Shown here in pieces: positions 8,159 to 16,824 of a stretch of DNA of 49,993 bases. The notes beneath the pieces are model-generated. The model did not search any database, was not told the origin of the DNA, and was given only the letters and a program-made list of their open reading frames with translations. The stretch lies in assembly GCA_039808845.1 (NCBI GenBank), contig JBDHTS010000001.1:1-49993 (forward strand). Direction: 5' to 3'. The position numbers and the translations under genes are program-made. This DNA is from JBDHTS01 sp039808845 (GTDB lineage: Bacteria; Pseudomonadota; Alphaproteobacteria; Micavibrionales; Micavibrionaceae). Each line of letters starts with the position of its first letter. The first letter of the stretch is position 1.

Positions 8159-9484
8159 ATGAAAGTAGGGTATCTGAACGCCGATATCGTCATCATCTCC
8201 GACGCGCATCTGGGGAAGGATTCCGCCAGCGCGGCGGCGCTGCTGGAATTTCTGCAGCAGGTCAAATGCAAGCGCCTGATCATCGCGGGCGACTTCATCG
8301 ATTTCTGGGAACTTGGAAAACGCAAGCACTGGCGGATGCCGGAAATGCATATCCGCATTCTCGATCAGATCAACAAGATGGTCGCCGAGGGCGTGGAGGC
8401 CATCTATACGCCGGGGAATCATGAGCCGGAGCTGCATCAGTCCCGTATTCTGGGCTGGGAATATTTCGGCATCAGGTTCATGCAGGCGTATAATTTCGTT
8501 CTGGCCGGAAAACGCGGGCGCGTTTCCCACGGCCATGAGTTCGATCAGCCGCTTACCGAGCGCGCGGGCGAACTGGCGCACAGTCTTGGGCTCAATCTCC
8601 ATATGATCGGAGTCTATGATTTCGCGCTGCGCCAGATGGTCAATGCGCAACGCCGATCGTTCTGGGGGCTTGGCAGGAAACGTTCGCTTTCAGAACGGCT
8701 TGCCACCATGACGCCGAAGCAGCTGGAAAAGGCGCTGGGCAATACCGACAAATGCATCATGGAGGAAGGCCACCGGGACGGAATCGGCATTCGCGGTTGC
8801 GGGCACAGCCATCAGCCGCGGGACGTCCGGGTCAATGGAACGCAGTATATCAATGCGGGAGACTGGGTGCAGAACCGGTCTGCCGCGATCATTGATTCCC
8901 AGGGGAATGGACGCATGGTAGACTGGGTCTATGAGCGAGAGGCGTTCGGCCTGACGGCGTTTCCTTCGGAGCACGATTCCAATCCTGCCCAAGCATACCG
9001 GGCCGTTTCCCTGAAGCAGCTGCGGATGATCCAGCGCCTGAGCCCGGGATGGAAGCGTCGTGAGACCTTGAAAGAGATTGCCAGATTAGAGCAGCGCGTC
9101 GAGAAAAAGGGCGAGCTGGCGGCCTTATGCAATCGACTGGGCGCTTATGCCGAAAACCTGATCCGCGAGGACCGGACGATGGATAAGGATCGGCATGGTG
9201 TGCGCCGTGTTCTGGATACGCTCCTTTGCGAATTCGAGGAAGCGATCGGACGGATCGAGCCAGACAACCAAGATCTGAAGAAAGTCAGGCTGGATAAAGC
9301 CTGGAAATGGCCGGTCGAAAGGCTGGCCTTCGTCTTCATCAGCGCCGCCAGAAAACTTGAGCGGGAGGCGCAAAAGGCTGAAACGAATCTGGCCGTGGAA
9401 CGCAAGAAGCTGCGTCCCTGGCATGACAGATCGGAGGCGAAGCCCGTGCCTGTGACCGCAGCGCCCTTATTGACGGTGGCCTGA
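8159..9484 (+). CDS. LpxH-like metallophosphoesterase with C-terminal extension
   Basis: A 441-residue calcineurin-like phosphoesterase of the UDP-2,3-diacylglucosamine hydrolase group. The metal-binding motifs appear in order: SDAHLGKD (D15, H17), GDFIDFWE, GNHEPE, SHGHEFD and GHSHQP. LpxH itself has GNHD and is about 240 residues; here the fourth motif is GNHE, and after about residue 275 there is an extra helical, charged domain of some 160 residues ending in a Pro/Val-rich tail. Family members cleave diphosphate bonds in lipid A precursors, but the extension and the common use of LpxI in alphaproteobacteria leave the substrate open. It sits in an operon with the upstream 99-residue gene. 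Confidence 0.8.
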   Translation: MKVGYLNADIVIISDAHLGKDSASAAALLEFLQQVKCKRLIIAGDFIDFWELGKRKHWRMPEMHIRILDQINKMVAEGVEAIYTPGNHEPELHQSRILGWEYFGIRFMQAYNFVLAGKRGRVSHGHEFDQPLTERAGELAHSLGLNLHMIGVYDFALRQMVNAQRRSFWGLGRKRSLSERLATMTPKQLEKALGNTDKCIMEEGHRDGIGIRGCGHSHQPRDVRVNGTQYINAGDWVQNRSAAIIDSQGNGRMVDWVYEREAFGLTAFPSEHDSNPAQAYRAVSLKQLRMIQRLSPGWKRRETLKEIARLEQRVEKKGELAALCNRLGAYAENLIREDRTMDKDRHGVRRVLDTLLCEFEEAIGRIEPDNQDLKKVRLDKAWKWPVERLAFVFISAARKLEREAQKAETNLAVERKKLRPWHDRSEAKPVPVTAAPLLTVA

Positions 9485-9576
9485 AGGCCGTTTTTTATTG
9501 TTCGGCTTTGCAAGGCGCAGCGGTCTGTTCTAGAATGATTTTATAAAGACATAATTCAAAGGATTTGAGGGATGGG

Positions 9577-9927
9577 ATGAATTACGTAATCAGCAGGGTT
9601 TTGAAGTGGCTGTTCAGCATGACGCTGATCATGATCGGCATCCGTTTCCTGATGATGGCGAGTGACAACAACGACGTGCGGCCCATCATCATCTGCATTT
9701 TCAGTTTTGGCGCGGTCTACGTCATGTACCGGACGCGGTCCGAGGTGCCGAAGATGATCGGGCTGCTGACGGCCATCGTTTTCGTCGGGGCGATGCTGGC
9801 GGCGCGGTATCTTTACATCGACCTGCCGGTGTTCAATTACGGTTTTTATTTCGCCTGGTGGGCCTGGATCATGGCGCTGGGGCTTCCCGTCATGCTGCTG
9901 GGGTTCAGCCGGTTCGGCGGCGGGTAA
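9577..9927 (+). CDS. Small integral membrane protein, unknown
   Basis: A 116-residue protein with about four predicted transmembrane segments: WLFSMTLIMIGIRFLMMA, IIICIFSFGAVYVMY, MIGLLTAIVFVGAMLAA and WAWIMALGLPVMLLGF. The start at 9577 is chosen over an in-frame TTG at 9565 because GAGGG (9567-9571) then serves as ribosome-binding site. It follows the metallophosphoesterase by 92 bp, and a palindromic repeat element follows it. I recognise no family. Confidence 0.6.
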   Translation: MNYVISRVLKWLFSMTLIMIGIRFLMMASDNNDVRPIIICIFSFGAVYVMYRTRSEVPKMIGLLTAIVFVGAMLAARYLYIDLPVFNYGFYFAWWAWIMALGLPVMLLGFSRFGGG

Positions 9928-9939
9928 TGTTTGCATGCA

Positions 9940-10046
9940 AGCCCCTCCCTGAGGGAGGGGTTGGGGAGGGCGCGCACTCCGGGGCCTTTTAAGTTATATA
10001 CGGTTCGTGAACCCCCACCCCGGCCCTCCTCCTGAGGGGGAGGGGG
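9940..10046. repeat. GC-rich two-hairpin intergenic repeat, copy 1
   Basis: Two inverted C/G-rich hairpins separated by a variable spacer: AGCCCCTCCCTGAGGGAGGG followed by GTTGGGGAGGG, then, after about 45 bases, CCCCCACCCCGGCCCTCC and a second small palindrome. The same unit recurs, in the opposite orientation, at 19525-19630 and 35716-35826. Here it fills the gap between two convergent genes, the usual position of REP/BIME-like elements. Confidence 0.75.
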
Positions 10047-10053
10047 TATTGTA

Positions 10054-12195
10054 TTACGGGGTGACGGTGCGCAGATAGGCGACTAGGGCGCTTTGCGCTT
10101 CGTTGATCTTCTGCTGGGTTTCTTTCATCTCTGCATTGAGCTGGTCCAGACGGTCTTCCTGGGCATTCAGCTGTTTCAGATAACGCTTGCCGAGATCGTT
10201 TCCAGGTGAGACGGTCTGCAGGTTCTGACGCAGACGCTCCTGATCCATCACGATCTGCTGCTGTTCGGTCTGCAGCTGTTCCATGCGGACTTGCGCGTCG
10301 TAAACCACGGCGCGGAGGCTGCGGATTTTTTCCAGCGCCTTGCGGAGGTCGGCAGGGATGTCCTTTCCGGCGGCGGCGAGGCGGGCATCAAGATCGCCGG
10401 GAGAAATGGCGTTCAGGGCGATCACTTCCACGTCATCACGGCGCAGGGTCAGCTTGACGGTTTTCGCCTGACCTGCGGGGACGGCGACGCGGACGCGGTA
10501 ATGAGTCTGGGTTTTTTCGGGTTCGGAATCCGTGCCTTCCGGTTTCTGCAGCTCCCACCCTTCACGGCGGGGCAGTTCGAGGACGACGGTGCGGTCTTCA
10601 TCATCCGGCGCCTTGATCGTATAAGTGGTTGTGTTCAGCGTCAGGATTTTCTGGTTCAGCATGCCGCCCGCGATGGTGATGACGCCCAGCCGGCGGTCCT
10701 CCTGCTCCTGCCTGTCGATCTTCGTTTTCGAGTCGAGGGCGAAGCTGATGAAACGGGTCTCGCCCTTCGGCACCATCGGCATTTCCGCGTCGCCGACATG
10801 CAGAAGACCGCCCGCCGTTCCATCGAACAATGTCAGGATACCGGGCGGCAGGCCGCTGCCGGTTTCATTGGCAAGCGATACGGCGGCCAGCGGATGCTCT
10901 CCATTGGTTTCAGGCTGATAAACGTAAAGCTTTTCGGCGGCCAGTTCCTGGCTGATAAAAGGAAGCATCAAGGTGTTTCCGGCAGTCAGGGTAACCGGCT
11001 GCGCGAAAGTGAAGACAAGCTGGCTGGCGGTTTCCTCAGCCGCCGCCGCAGTCACGGTCGCCATGCCGGCACCGCCATAGGCCTCCGGTGGCGGCACTTC
11101 GGCGGCAACCGCGACATCGCCTGCATAGTCCGCACTGGCCATTGCCGGAGCGGCTGCAGCCCGTTCTTCCATCATCATGGCTTTTTGCCGGGCAGGAGCC
11201 ATGTTGTTCAGTACGGCGCCCATTTTTTGCGGCATGGCGCCGTCTGTGCCTTCAGCCTTCTTATCTTCAGCGAATGTCCCTGTATCCACGCGCGGAAGGA
11301 TGCGGTTCATCACCTTGACGGGCAGTTCGGGCCGGGGGACGTAATAGCTTTGATACAGCGCCTGCTGATAGGTGACGGGTGAACCTGACATCAGCGTTAC
11401 GCTGACATCCTTCCAGTCCTGGCCTGTCGTGTTCTCAAGCACCGCCCAGCCCTGCAGTCTTGCCTTGCCGCCGTCCGGGCCCGGAAGGACGAGGCGATAA
11501 CTGCTTTTCCACAACGGCGCTTCCTGGATATAGGCGAGGCCGACGGGACGTTCGCCTTCGCCGACCAGGCTGATGGCCAGAGAGCGCTGGTCCTTGATGC
11601 GGTTGGAGAACATCGCGCCGAGAGCGCGGTCAAGCTGGGCCTGGACGGTCTTGTCCGTGAACTGCAGCCGGTCGAGCGATTCCAGAAGCGCCGTCCGGAT
11701 GCCGTCCGGCGTCAGGATGCTGACGCGGTGGCGGGTAATCGTGCCATGTTCAGTCTGTTCAGTCTCAGCAGTGACACTCATCAGCTTGCCCGCAATAACG
11801 CCCTTGCCTGTATTGACGACAACATCCGCACCCTGCAGAGCGTTGAGCAGGCTGACGGGGGACGACAGATCCTGCTGGGAAAAAGGGAGATCGCGGAAAG
11901 CCTGGGACAATGGTTCCCGTCCCGGCAGCGAGATGCCGCCAAGCTTGCCTTGCCCATCCGTCACGACGAGGCTTTTTAAAATGTCGTCGACGCGATCAAG
12001 GCGGACGGGCAAATCGATGGTCTGGTTGCCCGTGACCGTTCCCTGATGTTCATACAATGCGAGGCCGCTGGTGGTGATGACAACGCGCTTCAGGGGAAGT
12101 TCGGCGGCTTGCGCCGTGATAGAGAGCAAAAGTATTATGCATGACAGGACGGCGGCAAGGCGCGGCATACGGCATCTCCTTTTGATCCGCATCAT
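10054..12195 (-). CDS. DUF4139 domain-containing secreted protein
   Basis: A 713-residue exported protein. The N-terminus has a signal peptide (core LAAVLSCIILLLSI, ending AQAAE). The start at 12195 overlaps the mprF stop as ATGA; an internal ATG at 12168 also fits the signal peptide. The first 250 residues contain TTSGLALYEHQGTV and LPVRLDRVDDILKSLVV. The DUF4139 core follows with EAPLWKSSYRLVL and QGWAVLENTTGQDWKDVSV. An Ala/Met-rich low-complexity segment lies near residues 330-380, and the last 80 residues are a predicted coiled coil (MEQLQTEQQQIVMDQERLRQ). The family is also annotated as mucoidy-inhibitor MuiA-like, with no established activity. Overlap with mprF suggests a role at the envelope. 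Confidence 0.85.
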   Translation of the reverse strand: MMRIKRRCRMPRLAAVLSCIILLLSITAQAAELPLKRVVITTSGLALYEHQGTVTGNQTIDLPVRLDRVDDILKSLVVTDGQGKLGGISLPGREPLSQAFRDLPFSQQDLSSPVSLLNALQGADVVVNTGKGVIAGKLMSVTAETEQTEHGTITRHRVSILTPDGIRTALLESLDRLQFTDKTVQAQLDRALGAMFSNRIKDQRSLAISLVGEGERPVGLAYIQEAPLWKSSYRLVLPGPDGGKARLQGWAVLENTTGQDWKDVSVTLMSGSPVTYQQALYQSYYVPRPELPVKVMNRILPRVDTGTFAEDKKAEGTDGAMPQKMGAVLNNMAPARQKAMMMEERAAAAPAMASADYAGDVAVAAEVPPPEAYGGAGMATVTAAAAEETASQLVFTFAQPVTLTAGNTLMLPFISQELAAEKLYVYQPETNGEHPLAAVSLANETGSGLPPGILTLFDGTAGGLLHVGDAEMPMVPKGETRFISFALDSKTKIDRQEQEDRRLGVITIAGGMLNQKILTLNTTTYTIKAPDDEDRTVVLELPRREGWELQKPEGTDSEPEKTQTHYRVRVAVPAGQAKTVKLTLRRDDVEVIALNAISPGDLDARLAAAGKDIPADLRKALEKIRSLRAVVYDAQVRMEQLQTEQQQIVMDQERLRQNLQTVSPGNDLGKRYLKQLNAQEDRLDQLNAEMKETQQKINEAQSALVAYLRTVTP

Positions 12196-14786
12196 GATAG
12201 ATCATCCGTCACAGCGGTGGAATCTCTTTTGTTGTCTTTCTTGAAGACGCCCTGCAGGCCTCCGGAAATCACCGAAGCGATATTCATCAGCACCATCGGG
12301 ATACGGAGGCCAGATGGCGCGGCCAGATAGCGCGGATGCCATTCGGGATCGAACTTGGCTTTATAGGCGTGCAGGCCTTCGAAATTATAAAACTCTTCTC
12401 CATGTTCGAAGATAACGTTGCCGATCTTGTGCCAGAGCGGGGCGAGCGGATGCTTTTCAAGACCGGAAAGCGGCGCCATGCCCAGGCTGAACCATGCATA
12501 GCCCTCGGCCTGCCCCCATAAGATCAGCTCGACGAACAGGAATTCCATCATGTTCGGCGGCGCCTCAGGCGCATAGCGCATCAGGTCAATGGCAAGACCG
12601 GCGCGGTTGTCCAGATCCCAGAAGTTAGCGAAGGCCAAGACCGCGCCTTCATGCTCCACCACCGCGATGCGTGTGCGGTGGAGATAGGATTCATCGAAAA
12701 AGCCCAGCGAGAAACGCTTCTCCCGAATGTTCTTCTGCGCCAGCCATGCGTCGGAAATTTCCCGCAGCCGGGGCAGGCGGGATTCAAGCTCCTGCGGATC
12801 GAGGAAACGCATGGTGTAACCCTGCTTGAGGAATCTGTTGCGGCCCTTGCGCTGGTTCTCGCGCTTGCCCCCGACAAGGGAGAAGGAAGCCAGCGGCACG
12901 CGCGCTTCCTCCCCGATCTTGACCATGACCATGCCGAGATCGAGATACAGGGGCAGATGACGGTCGGAAACCTGGTAGAACACGGCCTGCGCGCCGTGCC
13001 GATCGGCGGTTTCCCGGAACTTCCAGGCAAGAGTGTCGAATGTTTCCGGATTGCCGACGGGGTCGCCCATGGCGATCCAGTAAGCCGGGGTCATCGCGTA
13101 CATGATGAAGGACGACCCGTCGTCGCTCCAGATCAGGTTCTTGTCGCCCAGCAGGACCAGGAAGCCGTCCGTCGTATTCATGCCGCGCGCGATGGAACGG
13201 GCACGGTCAAGCTCTTCCGGCGTTGGCGGCAGAATGCCGCGGCGCTTCATGCCGGACATAAACCGGTACAGGCCGTAGCCCGCCACGACGGCGAAGGTCA
13301 GCAGAAGCGCGCGGAGGAAGCGGGGGGCGTCGCCTTTGTAGGAAAACTGCCACCAAAGGCTGTTGGCGTATTCGACATGATGATAGGCGAAGAATCCGAC
13401 CCAGCAGCTGACGATCAGGACGGAGGCGATCATCGCGGCCCATCCGCGGTTCATCGGTATGGTCAAAATCGATCCATGGCCATCGAAGTGCCGCTTTGAC
13501 GGAAGCAGGATGAGGATCATGAACAGAAGGATGATGTCCTCCTTCCAGTCGAGATCGCGCAAAAGCGCGGCAGCGGCGCCGATGGTCAGGACCGTCAGAC
13601 TCGCCGCCCAGGCGGGACGGATGCGCAGGCGGACGGCGCGGGCCATCAGCAGCAGCACAACCCCGGCCAGGCTGGCGGTCAGGTGCGCGAATTCGATCCC
13701 GATGAGAGGGAGATAACGGCCAAGAATCTCGATATGCTCTGGCCGCGCGGGCGTAACGCCGGAGATGAGAAGCAGGGCGCCGCAGAAGAACAGCAGGATA
13801 GAAAAGATGGCCGGAAGGCTTTGATCGAGGGCGGAAGACAGAAGCGGGCTGCCGCGCACCAGCCGTTCGCCATGATGGCGCAGTTCATAAAAGAACATGC
13901 CCAGGGCCGCCAGCGCCAGGGGCAGGAAATAGTAGACGATGCGGTACATGACGAGGGCGCTGAGGATGTCGGCGGAAGAGAATTCCGGGCCGGCCAGCCA
14001 GATGAACGCGCCCTCGAAGACGCCCAATCCGCCCGGCACCTGGCTGATGAGGCCGGCGAGCAGGGCGAGGACATAGATCGCCAGGAACCCTGCAAAGGGC
14101 ATCGGGGAATCGACGCTCAGAAAGATATAGAGAATGACGGCGGACAGGATCATTTCCGCCACGCCGATGCCGGTCTGCATCAGGGCGATGGAGGGTGTCG
14201 GCATCCGGAATTCATAGCTTTTGATACGGAGCGGCCCGCGCATCAGCAGGACAGCGGACCAGTAGATGCCCAGGCCGGCGGCGCTCAGCAGCGTCGCGCC
14301 ATGGACGAGCGTCGGGGCGTTCTGGCCCTGCTTCATCGCATCGGGCATGAAAAGGCTTAAACCCGCCTCCAGGGTAAATGCGGCGATGACGAAAGTGAGC
14401 GCCGAGAAAACGGCGATCTTCAGGATGTCCCAGCCCGGAACGCCCGCGGCGTTATAAAAGCGGTAGCGCACGGACGTCCCGGTGACCAGAGCGTGGCCGG
14501 TATTGTTGCTGATGGCGTAGCCGATCAGCGAGGCGATCAGGATGCGGCGGTACGGCACCTTGTGGCCCGCATATTTGACGCCCAGCCAGTCATACCCCGA
14601 CAACATGGTATAATTGAGGACGGTCAGAACGCAGGCGATGAGGACAAGGCCGGGCGGCATGTCGCGCATGCTATCGACAATCTCGCGCAGAGGATGGGCC
14701 GTGACCTGCCTGTGCACGATCCAGGCGGCGACAAGGAACAGGACGTAGGGAAGAACAAGACCGATCCGGTGAAGGAATTTCAGCAT
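12192..14786 (-). CDS. mprF: Bifunctional lysylphosphatidylglycerol synthase/flippase MprF
   Basis: Transfers an amino acid from aminoacyl-tRNA to phosphatidylglycerol and flips the product, lowering surface negative charge and raising resistance to cationic peptides (family knowledge). The 864-residue length matches the full two-domain form. The N-terminal 500 residues are polytopic, with the flippase landmarks GYAISNNTGHALVTGTSVRY and SQVPGGLGVFEGAFIWL. The C-terminal cytosolic DUF2156 synthase domain contains GDKNLIWSDDGSSFIMYAM, GDPVGNPE, SDAWLAQKN, EKRFSLGFFDESYL, DLMRYAPEAPPNMMEFLF and FSLGMAPLSGLE. Lysine versus alanine specificity cannot be read from the sequence. It follows tdh by 9 bp and overlaps the DUF4139 gene by 4 bp. 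Confidence 0.95.
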   Translation of the reverse strand: MLKFLHRIGLVLPYVLFLVAAWIVHRQVTAHPLREIVDSMRDMPPGLVLIACVLTVLNYTMLSGYDWLGVKYAGHKVPYRRILIASLIGYAISNNTGHALVTGTSVRYRFYNAAGVPGWDILKIAVFSALTFVIAAFTLEAGLSLFMPDAMKQGQNAPTLVHGATLLSAAGLGIYWSAVLLMRGPLRIKSYEFRMPTPSIALMQTGIGVAEMILSAVILYIFLSVDSPMPFAGFLAIYVLALLAGLISQVPGGLGVFEGAFIWLAGPEFSSADILSALVMYRIVYYFLPLALAALGMFFYELRHHGERLVRGSPLLSSALDQSLPAIFSILLFFCGALLLISGVTPARPEHIEILGRYLPLIGIEFAHLTASLAGVVLLLMARAVRLRIRPAWAASLTVLTIGAAAALLRDLDWKEDIILLFMILILLPSKRHFDGHGSILTIPMNRGWAAMIASVLIVSCWVGFFAYHHVEYANSLWWQFSYKGDAPRFLRALLLTFAVVAGYGLYRFMSGMKRRGILPPTPEELDRARSIARGMNTTDGFLVLLGDKNLIWSDDGSSFIMYAMTPAYWIAMGDPVGNPETFDTLAWKFRETADRHGAQAVFYQVSDRHLPLYLDLGMVMVKIGEEARVPLASFSLVGGKRENQRKGRNRFLKQGYTMRFLDPQELESRLPRLREISDAWLAQKNIREKRFSLGFFDESYLHRTRIAVVEHEGAVLAFANFWDLDNRAGLAIDLMRYAPEAPPNMMEFLFVELILWGQAEGYAWFSLGMAPLSGLEKHPLAPLWHKIGNVIFEHGEEFYNFEGLHAYKAKFDPEWHPRYLAAPSGLRIPMVLMNIASVISGGLQGVFKKDNKRDSTAVTDDLS

Positions 14787-14795
14787 GGATAAACT

Positions 14796-15827
14796 CTAGG
14801 CCGGCCAGTCCAGAACGACTTTTCCGCACTGGCCGGACAACATGATGTCGAAACCTTCCTGGAAACGGTCGACCGGAAGGCGGTGGGTGATGACCGGGCG
14901 GATGTCGAGGCCGCTCTGAACCATCGCCGTCATTTTATACCATGTCTCGAACATTTCGCGACCGTAAATTCCCTTCAGCACCAGGCCCTTGAAGATAACC
15001 TGATTCCAGTCTATGGCCATGGGGCCCGGCGGAATGCCCAGCAGCGCGATCCTGCCGCCGTGGTTCATGGCGGCCAGCATATCCCTGAATGCGCTTTCGA
15101 CGCCGGACATTTCGAGGCCGACGTCGAATCCTTCCTTCATGCCGAGTTCGTGCATCACATCGGGCAGTTTCTGCTTCGCAACATTGACGACGCGCGTCGC
15201 GCCCATCTTCCTTGCCAGATCGAGGCGATATTCGTTCATATCGGTGACGACGACGTTGCGGGCGCCAGCATGCCTGCAGATGGCGGCGGCCATCACCCCG
15301 ATCGGTCCGGCGCCCGTAATCAGAACGTCCTCGCCGACCAGGTCGAAGGACAGAGCGGTGTGGACGGCGTTACCATACGGATCAAAAATGGCGGCAAGAT
15401 CGTCGTCGACATCGTCGGGAATGGGAAAGACGTTGACGGCGGGCAGGGACAGATATTCGGCAAAACTGCCCTGACGGTTGACGCCAACACCCAGCGTGTT
15501 CCGGCACAAATGCCGTTTTCCCGCGCGGCAGTTCCGGCAGTAACCACAGACGATATGACCCTCGCCCGACACTCTTTGACCCTTTTTCAGGTGTGTCACC
15601 TCCGAGCCAACACCCTCAATCACGCCGAAATATTCATGGCCGGTGATCATGGGGACGGGGATTGTTTTTTTCGCCCAGTCATCCCATTTATAGATGTGGA
15701 CGTCAGTGCCGCAGATCGCGCTTTTGCGGATTTTGATCAGAACGTCGTTCGGACCGATTTCCGGAGCCGGAGCATCGTCGATCATCCAGATTCCAGGTTC
15801 TGATTTGAGTTTGGCGAGGGCTTTCAT
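14796..15827 (-). CDS. tdh: L-threonine 3-dehydrogenase
   Basis: Oxidises L-threonine to 2-amino-3-ketobutyrate with NAD+, the substrate of the kbl product encoded further upstream on the same strand. The 343 residues form a zinc-dependent medium-chain dehydrogenase. Catalytic zinc ligands lie in KSAICGTDVHIYKWDDW and GHEYFG. The structural zinc site is CGYCRNCRAGKRHLC. The tdh-specific DPYGNAVHTAL and the nucleotide motif ITGAGPIGVMAAAICRHAGA follow. AGGGA precedes the ATG. In most bacteria kbl and tdh are adjacent; here about 1 kb with three small genes separates them. mprF follows 9 bp downstream, probably on the same message. Confidence 0.96.
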   Translation of the reverse strand: MKALAKLKSEPGIWMIDDAPAPEIGPNDVLIKIRKSAICGTDVHIYKWDDWAKKTIPVPMITGHEYFGVIEGVGSEVTHLKKGQRVSGEGHIVCGYCRNCRAGKRHLCRNTLGVGVNRQGSFAEYLSLPAVNVFPIPDDVDDDLAAIFDPYGNAVHTALSFDLVGEDVLITGAGPIGVMAAAICRHAGARNVVVTDMNEYRLDLARKMGATRVVNVAKQKLPDVMHELGMKEGFDVGLEMSGVESAFRDMLAAMNHGGRIALLGIPPGPMAIDWNQVIFKGLVLKGIYGREMFETWYKMTAMVQSGLDIRPVITHRLPVDRFQEGFDIMLSGQCGKVVLDWPA

Positions 15828-15847
15828 GGGGGTCCCTGGGGGTTATA

Positions 15848-15898
15848 ACGCGGAGACCCGGAGGCCCGGAGAATAGAATTTACTCCGGGTCTCCGCGT
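15848..15898. repeat. 16-bp perfect inverted repeat upstream of tdh
   Basis: ACGCGGAGACCCGGAG (15848-15863) is exactly complementary to CTCCGGGTCTCCGCGT (15883-15898), with a 19-base loop. It ends 20 bp before the tdh start, so it may be a 5' UTR hairpin of tdh, or a palindromic intergenic element. There is no T run on the tdh strand that would make it a clear terminator. Confidence 0.6.
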
Positions 15899-16001
15899 AA
15901 AAATGCGATCCTCATATTACACCTTCAGTTCGTTTCACGATGAAATTTTTTCGATATGGCATCCTTTTGGTTTTCAACGGTTTTTCTTTCAGTTCGTTTG
16001 G

Positions 16002-16244
16002 TTAACGAAGAATATCGTGGTTGGTGAAAAGGTCCACGGCCAGAAGGCGGAATTCCCGGCTCGCTTTTAAAAGACGTTTCGTCTTTTTCACTTCGGCACG
16101 GCGCAGCCCATGCCTGACGGCGTTTTTGCTGGAGCGTTTCTTTCCGGCTTTCGTCTTCGGACCAGTGGATTTGAGCCAGGGTTTCAGGGCCCGGATGCGT
16201 TCAGCCTGGGCGGCGCGGCGTTCTTCTGTCCATGTCGTGCTCAT
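16002..16244 (-). CDS. Small basic hypothetical protein with TGPKT...GK..S.NA..HGL motif
   Basis: An 80-residue basic protein. The ATG at 16244 is preferred to a GTG at 16250, because AGGAGG (complement of 16250-16255) then has normal spacing. Its centre, STGPKTKAGKKRSSKNAVRH followed by GL, matches a motif I know from small uncharacterised proteins often carried by phages and mobile DNA. A further basic helix (RRAEVKKTKRLLKASREFRL) follows. No enzymatic residues are evident; nucleic-acid binding is a guess from the charge. It has its own near-consensus promoter and diverges from the toxin-antitoxin pair, inside the gap that splits kbl from tdh. Confidence 0.7.
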   Translation of the reverse strand: MSTTWTEERRAAQAERIRALKPWLKSTGPKTKAGKKRSSKNAVRHGLRRAEVKKTKRLLKASREFRLLAVDLFTNHDILR

Positions 16245-16261
16245 CGGCACCTCCTGCCGTT

Positions 16262-16289
16262 ATTGTAGGAATAAAGTCATATTTGTCAA
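16262..16289 (-). promoter_or_regulatory. Sigma-70 promoter for the 80-residue gene
   Basis: On the minus strand TTGACA (complement of 16284-16289) is followed after 16 bases by TACAAT (complement of 16262-16267). The transcript would start about 11 bases before the ATG at 16244, so the ribosome-binding site lies at the very 5' end. Confidence 0.6.
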
Positions 16290-16317
16290 GAGTTTTAGTG
16301 CTTTTGTGCTTTAAGTT

Positions 16318-16365
16318 TTGGAAATCAGCCGGGAACGAATTATAATTACTGAGCAATATTATTGC
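16318..16365 (+). promoter_or_regulatory. Promoter and palindromic operator of the HicB/HicA-type pair
   Basis: TTGGAA (16318-16323) and a perfect TATAAT (16341-16346) are separated by 17 bases. The palindrome GCAATATTATTGC (16353-16365) lies at the expected transcription start. A site there is a natural target for autorepression by the antitoxin (inference from toxin-antitoxin biology). Confidence 0.6.
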
Positions 16366-16385
16366 GCTTTAAACCGGGATAAATC

Positions 16386-16631
16386 ATGCAGAAAAAGATC
16401 GTTTACAGAGTGATGGCGGACTGGGACAGCGAAACGCGCCGCTGGACCGTTACAAGCGACGACATACCGGGGCTGGTGCTTGAAACGAACACAGTCGAGG
16501 AGATCGTCGATTGTCTGCAGGAATTCGCTCCCGAATTGATCGAGCAAAACTGCGACTCGGATGGGCTGGATATTCCGATCGTCCTTCAGGCCAATTATGC
16601 GACAAGGCTTTTAAAATCAGGCCATGCCTGA
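16386..16631 (+). CDS. HicB-like antitoxin, DUF1902 family
   Basis: An 81-residue protein reading KKIVYRVMADWDSETRRWTV, then SDDIPGLVLETNTVEEIVD. That is the DUF1902/HicB-type partial RNase H fold: a beta strand with W-D-x-E, the DIPGL turn, then the helix after TVEEIV. Full HicB proteins carry an additional C-terminal DNA-binding domain; this one is short, and how it would bind its operator is not obvious. It ends 8 bp inside the toxin gene, so the pair is translationally coupled, with the antitoxin first. A strong promoter and a 13-bp palindrome precede it. Confidence 0.8.
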   Translation: MQKKIVYRVMADWDSETRRWTVTSDDIPGLVLETNTVEEIVDCLQEFAPELIEQNCDSDGLDIPIVLQANYATRLLKSGHA

Positions 16632-16824
16632 TGGCCTCCTTTTACAAGGACATTTCCATCTGCTTAAAAACAATAGCTGGATTTTTCACCGGAGCGGAAA
16701 AGGTTCGCATGAAATATGGTTTCATGCAGAAAAGGGTATGAAAATCACAGTGCCTTTCGATTGCGCAAAGAGACATACCGCCAATGCGATCATGAAACAG
16801 GCCGGGATTGAGAAGAAGTTTTAA
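16624..16824 (+). CDS. hicA: HicA-like mRNA interferase toxin
   Basis: A 66-residue protein of HicA type. The double-stranded RNA-binding-like signature is NSWIFHRSGKGSHEIWF, in which the His of KGSH is the expected catalytic residue. VPFDCAKRHTANAIMKQAGI follows, matching the usual proline-containing strand and C-terminal helix. It overlaps the antitoxin reading frame by 8 bp. HicA toxins cleave mRNA and are neutralised by the partner protein (family knowledge). The start (MPDGLLLQGHFHLL) is less canonical than most HicA N-termini, so the exact initiation codon is less sure than the family. Confidence 0.82.
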   Translation: MPDGLLLQGHFHLLKNNSWIFHRSGKGSHEIWFHAEKGMKITVPFDCAKRHTANAIMKQAGIEKKF

